A stretch of DNA of 64,000 nucleotides from Bradyrhizobium sp. U87765 SZCCT0048 (lineage in GTDB: Bacteria > Pseudomonadota > Alphaproteobacteria > Rhizobiales > Xanthobacteraceae). The position numbers and the translations under genes were made by a program. Positions 61,336 to 64,000 of this stretch are shown one piece after another. How positions within the stretch are numbered: the first letter of the stretch is position 1; every line of letters starts with the position of its first letter. Below the pieces are notes generated by a model. It did not search any database. It saw nothing but the letters and a program-made list of their open reading frames with translations, and had not been told where the DNA came from. The DNA is taken from the NCBI RefSeq assembly GCF_018131225.1, contig NZ_JAFCMM010000004.1, positions 310,001 to 374,000 on the forward strand, given 5' to 3'.

Positions 61336-61908
61336 CTATTCGCTCGCCACGCGGCCAACTGTAAGTGGCTTGTCCTGCCCGCACCGGAATGCCGGTACGA
61401 TCGTATCGGCAAGCTTCACCGCTTCGACATTGGCATCATGCCCGCGCTCGACGGCGACGACAGCGGCAATGCAGGACGTACGGTCGTCTTTGTTAAGCTT
61501 ATGGATGGTGAGCGCCTGCCGCTGATCATCGAAAAAATACCGATGGATCGCCGCGATGGGCTTGCCGTCGTGAAGACGCCACTCGATCGTATTATGAGGG
61601 TCCGCAAAGCCGCCGCCCAGCGCCATGATTGCGCCGGCGCGCCGATCGGTGAGCTTGCCGAATGTCACCTGCGTGCGCCCGTCGGCCGCCAACATTTCGA
61701 CTGGCCAATTATCCGGGCCCGGTCGACACCTCAGGGTAACGACTGGATTGTCGCGATCTCCAGCAGTCGTGACTGTCCGACACAAACGGTCGGCCGCGCC
61801 GTGCCGCACATCGTCAATGCGAGAAAAGACTGACGAATTGGACTCGGCCTGCGCCAGCGAGGAGGCATAAGCGACGAAAAAGACGGCAACGGCCGAGAAT
61901 AAGCGCAT
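61336..61908 (-). CDS. Secreted protein of unknown function
   Basis: A 190-residue protein with a signal peptide (residues 1-21, ending SSLAQAES) and no other membrane segment. Three cysteines (CRTV, LRCRPG, and SCIAAVVAVE) and a final one near FRCGQDK could form two disulfides. It converges with integrase 2, the stop codons being one base apart. No family is recognised. It may be cargo or an older chromosomal gene. Confidence 0.65.
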   Translation of the reverse strand: MRLFSAVAVFFVAYASSLAQAESNSSVFSRIDDVRHGAADRLCRTVTTAGDRDNPVVTLRCRPGPDNWPVEMLAADGRTQVTFGKLTDRRAGAIMALGGGFADPHNTIEWRLHDGKPIAAIHRYFFDDQRQALTIHKLNKDDRTSCIAAVVAVERGHDANVEAVKLADTIVPAFRCGQDKPLTVGRVASE

Positions 61909-62320
61909 TGTTTTGCTAGCTCTCTAAAACCAGCCACCACGCTACAGCCAATCGGTTCCGGCGAGATGTGCGTAACGGCTCAAATTTTAGGAATGACAAC
62001 CACGCGCCCGCGCCCCGCGCGCGGGGAAAAGCTCCGAAACGTGATCCAGTCTTGCGGTGTCTCAGCCAAGCAATCGATAAAGTCAGGGGAGATCGTTGTG
62101 GACGTACGATTCCCCTTCGCTTCCCGAAGGGCCGAGACGCCGTTTTGTGGCTAGGGGCGCGATAACGCCTAGAGCTTGGGTCCAGCGTTGCTGGATGCCC
62201 CATAAACCATTGTTTCGTGACTGCCAGCGTGGGAGTAATATCGATTGGGGAGAATGAGTCTCCTGCAACCAAGTAATATTGAGCAGCAGCATCGCGGTGT
62301 TCGAACCGCAAAACGACATC
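61909..62320. other. 412-base intergenic region upstream of the NACHT gene
   Basis: Lies between two divergent genes. There is no intact gene. A GC-rich stretch (CGCGCCCCGCGCGCGGGG near 62014) and an AT-richer part near 62210-62290 are seen. Promoters for both neighbours should be here, but I see no clear consensus. Confidence 0.5.
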
Positions 62321-64000
62321 ATGGCGAAGAAGAAAGCACAAGCGACGCAACCGATCGCCCCCGCTGTTCGCGAGGAGAATCCAGTTTGGCTGATAGAAGA
62401 GCCGACTGGCCCGCGGTCAACGCCGCCTGTGACAACGCTGATGCCGACCCTAAACTTTCTTGAGCTCGGTTGGCTCGATTTCGAACGTCTGTGTCGTCGT
62501 TTAGCGGTTCGCTCGGGCGACGTTGTGGCGTCCTGGGCCTATGGAAGTCAGGGGCACACACAGCTCGGCATCGACATCCTCGTCCGCAAGAAAGATGGAT
62601 CGTTCGAAGCATGGCAAAGCAAGCGGCATCAGTCGTTCGGTCCTGCAGATGTTCGCAAGGCTATCAAAGTTTTCCTTGAAGCCGATTGGGCCAAGGAAGC
62701 GAAGCGTTTCGTGCTAGCAGTCGCTTGCGCGCCGACGCCGGGTGTGATCGACGAGCTGGAAAAAGCGCGAACACAACTCACCGCCAAGAATATCACATTC
62801 GAACCCCAATTTATCGAGGAGTTGACCGATCGCCTACGGCCAGAGCCCGAGATCGTCCATGACTTCTTTTCGCGTGAATGGGTCGCGGTGATTTGCGGGC
62901 CGGAACGCGCCGCATTGCTCAAGGACCGCCTATCTCGGTTTGACATCGCCGATATTCGGGAACGATTGCGCGATCTCTACAGCACGTGGATTGCGACCGT
63001 CGATCCCGGCTTACCACTTGCGGGCCACGACCTCGATGGCCAGCCAATCCCAACGCCGCGGCTAGAAAAGCGGTATGTATTGCCCGATTTGCTCGTCGGG
63101 CCGGGTGGCGTCGATACAGCGCCGCAAGACAGACCAGGCGAAGAACAGCGTAAAGCTGAGCACCGAACGGATCAGCGCGATAGTCGAACTAATGGAAACG
63201 AAGGCGCAGCTTCCGTCAGTGCGCCGACGCAACTGCGAGACCGCTTGATCTCAGTGGCACAATTCCTAACGGAAACGCCTCACGCAATCATTAGCGCAGA
63301 TGCCGGCGCTGGCAAAACGACATTTCTGCGTTACGTGGCGCTGGAGGTCCTGTCCAACACACCGATAGAAGCCGTGCGTGCCCGTTACGCTGGATTAGTG
63401 CCGGTGTGGATACCGTTCGCGTTGTGGGCGCGTATGACGGAAGATGCTGGCCAGCCGGTTACACTGGAAGACGCTGCATGTCGCTTCATCACCGCGTTGG
63501 GCGACGCTGCACTTGGCAAGGATGTGGGTAGAGCTATCACGACGGGTCGATGCGTCCTTCTCGTCGACGGCATCGACGAGGCGCGCAATCCAGCCGTTGC
63601 CGGCTCTCTCCTCGTCTCTTTGACCGTCGCTTCGGAGCGGCTCGGCGTTGGCGTGCTGGCTACGTCTCGGCCTCACGGACTCAGGGCGTTGAGCGGAATT
63701 GGCGGCAACTGGACCCGCGTGCGGCTGGCACCGCTTTCCGAACCGCAACGCGCCGCTCTGGCGTTGCTGTGGTATCGAATTCTGGAGCGTCAAGAACTTG
63801 GAGTCGCTTGCGACGAAAGCACCGTCGAAGCTGCGGCACAGCGCCGTGCCGACAACTTTGTTACAGCGTTGGCAAGAGGGTCCGGCATTGTGCGTTTGGC
63901 ACAGACACCCTTGTTCTTACTCGCGTTACTTAAGTTGCATCGCTTGGACCGGGATTTGCCACGCAATCGGTTCGACGCGAGCCGGGAAATTGTTGCGCAA
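62321..64000 (+). CDS. Mrr-like nuclease fused to NACHT ATPase (probable anti-phage STAND protein), cut by window end
   Basis: The frame is open for 560 codons to the last base. Residues 50-140 form a restriction-endonuclease-like domain of Mrr type: E55 (DFERLCRRLA), D85 (LGIDILVRK) and Q99-S-K101 (EAWQSKRHQSF). Residues 320-460 are a NACHT NTPase with Walker A ADAGAGKTT (326-334), Walker B LLVDGIDE (413-420) and sensor TSRP (448-451). The order nuclease-NACHT matches Avs-like and bNACHT defence proteins, in which a C-terminal sensor region recognises phage proteins; that part is beyond the window. ATG 62321 is the best start, although GTG 62297 is possible. Its position in a tRNA island fits defence cargo. 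Confidence 0.85.
   Translation, partial: MAKKKAQATQPIAPAVREENPVWLIEEPTGPRSTPPVTTLMPTLNFLELGWLDFERLCRRLAVRSGDVVASWAYGSQGHTQLGIDILVRKKDGSFEAWQSKRHQSFGPADVRKAIKVFLEADWAKEAKRFVLAVACAPTPGVIDELEKARTQLTAKNITFEPQFIEELTDRLRPEPEIVHDFFSREWVAVICGPERAALLKDRLSRFDIADIRERLRDLYSTWIATVDPGLPLAGHDLDGQPIPTPRLEKRYVLPDLLVGPGGVDTAPQDRPGEEQRKAEHRTDQRDSRTNGNEGAASVSAPTQLRDRLISVAQFLTETPHAIISADAGAGKTTFLRYVALEVLSNTPIEAVRARYAGLVPVWIPFALWARMTEDAGQPVTLEDAACRFITALGDAALGKDVGRAITTGRCVLLVDGIDEARNPAVAGSLLVSLTVASERLGVGVLATSRPHGLRALSGIGGNWTRVRLAPLSEPQRAALALLWYRILERQELGVACDESTVEAAAQRRADNFVTALARGSGIVRLAQTPLFLLALLKLHRLDRDLPRNRFDASREIVAQ

Overview
High-GC DNA with alphaproteobacterial-looking genes, most like sphingomonads (inferred from gene families and element type; no rRNA or other taxonomic marker is present). 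Almost all of the window is accessory DNA: a conjugative element, a mercury cassette with an insertion sequence, an island of DNA-processing genes, and the start of a further island carrying a defence-type ATPase.

1-10465: a cut-off DUF4386-like membrane protein, an extended SDR protein and a Crp/Fnr regulator. Then a LysR gene sits divergent from a tight operon: dabB-dabA (energy-coupled inorganic carbon uptake), a CysD-like PP-loop protein without its CysN partner, a DUF6671 zinc-ribbon protein and a small unknown protein. A second LysR gene follows.

10500-36211: the backbone of a Tn4371-type integrative and conjugative element, nearly all on the minus strand. In transcription order it runs HTH genes, DUF2285 genes, excisionase-like HTH, repA, three iterons, parA, RHH protein, DUF2840, traF, DUF736, lytic transglycosylase, a MOBP-type relaxase with a candidate oriT, traG, copG, trbBCDEJ(K)LFGI and DUF2274. 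Cargo interrupts it between traG and the relaxase (a VOC protein) and between copG and trbB (VOC pseudogene, GNAT, methyltransferase, ArsR, two SRPBCC genes, P-loop kinase).

36415-41327: an IS110-type transposase gene, then a mer operon (merT, merP, merF and a fused merB-merA gene) divergent from merR, with a classical dyad between long-spaced promoter elements.

41546-60040: a minus-strand island of DUF736, DUF2493, a Toprim primase-like protein, a 1440-residue methyltransferase/strawberry-notch helicase, many small DUF proteins, a long ParB, DUF2958, ArdC, a PIN toxin with an HTH antitoxin and a tyrosine integrase. Four of its genes share a structured leader that may be a cis-regulatory RNA. 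The island ends at a 45-base 3' remnant of tRNA-Arg(CCG), taken as its attachment site.

60041-64000: a second tyrosine integrase reads away from the same tRNA remnant, so two elements probably lie in tandem at one tRNA site. After an unknown secreted protein comes the first 560 codons of an Mrr-like nuclease fused to a NACHT ATPase, a likely anti-phage STAND protein cut by the window end.
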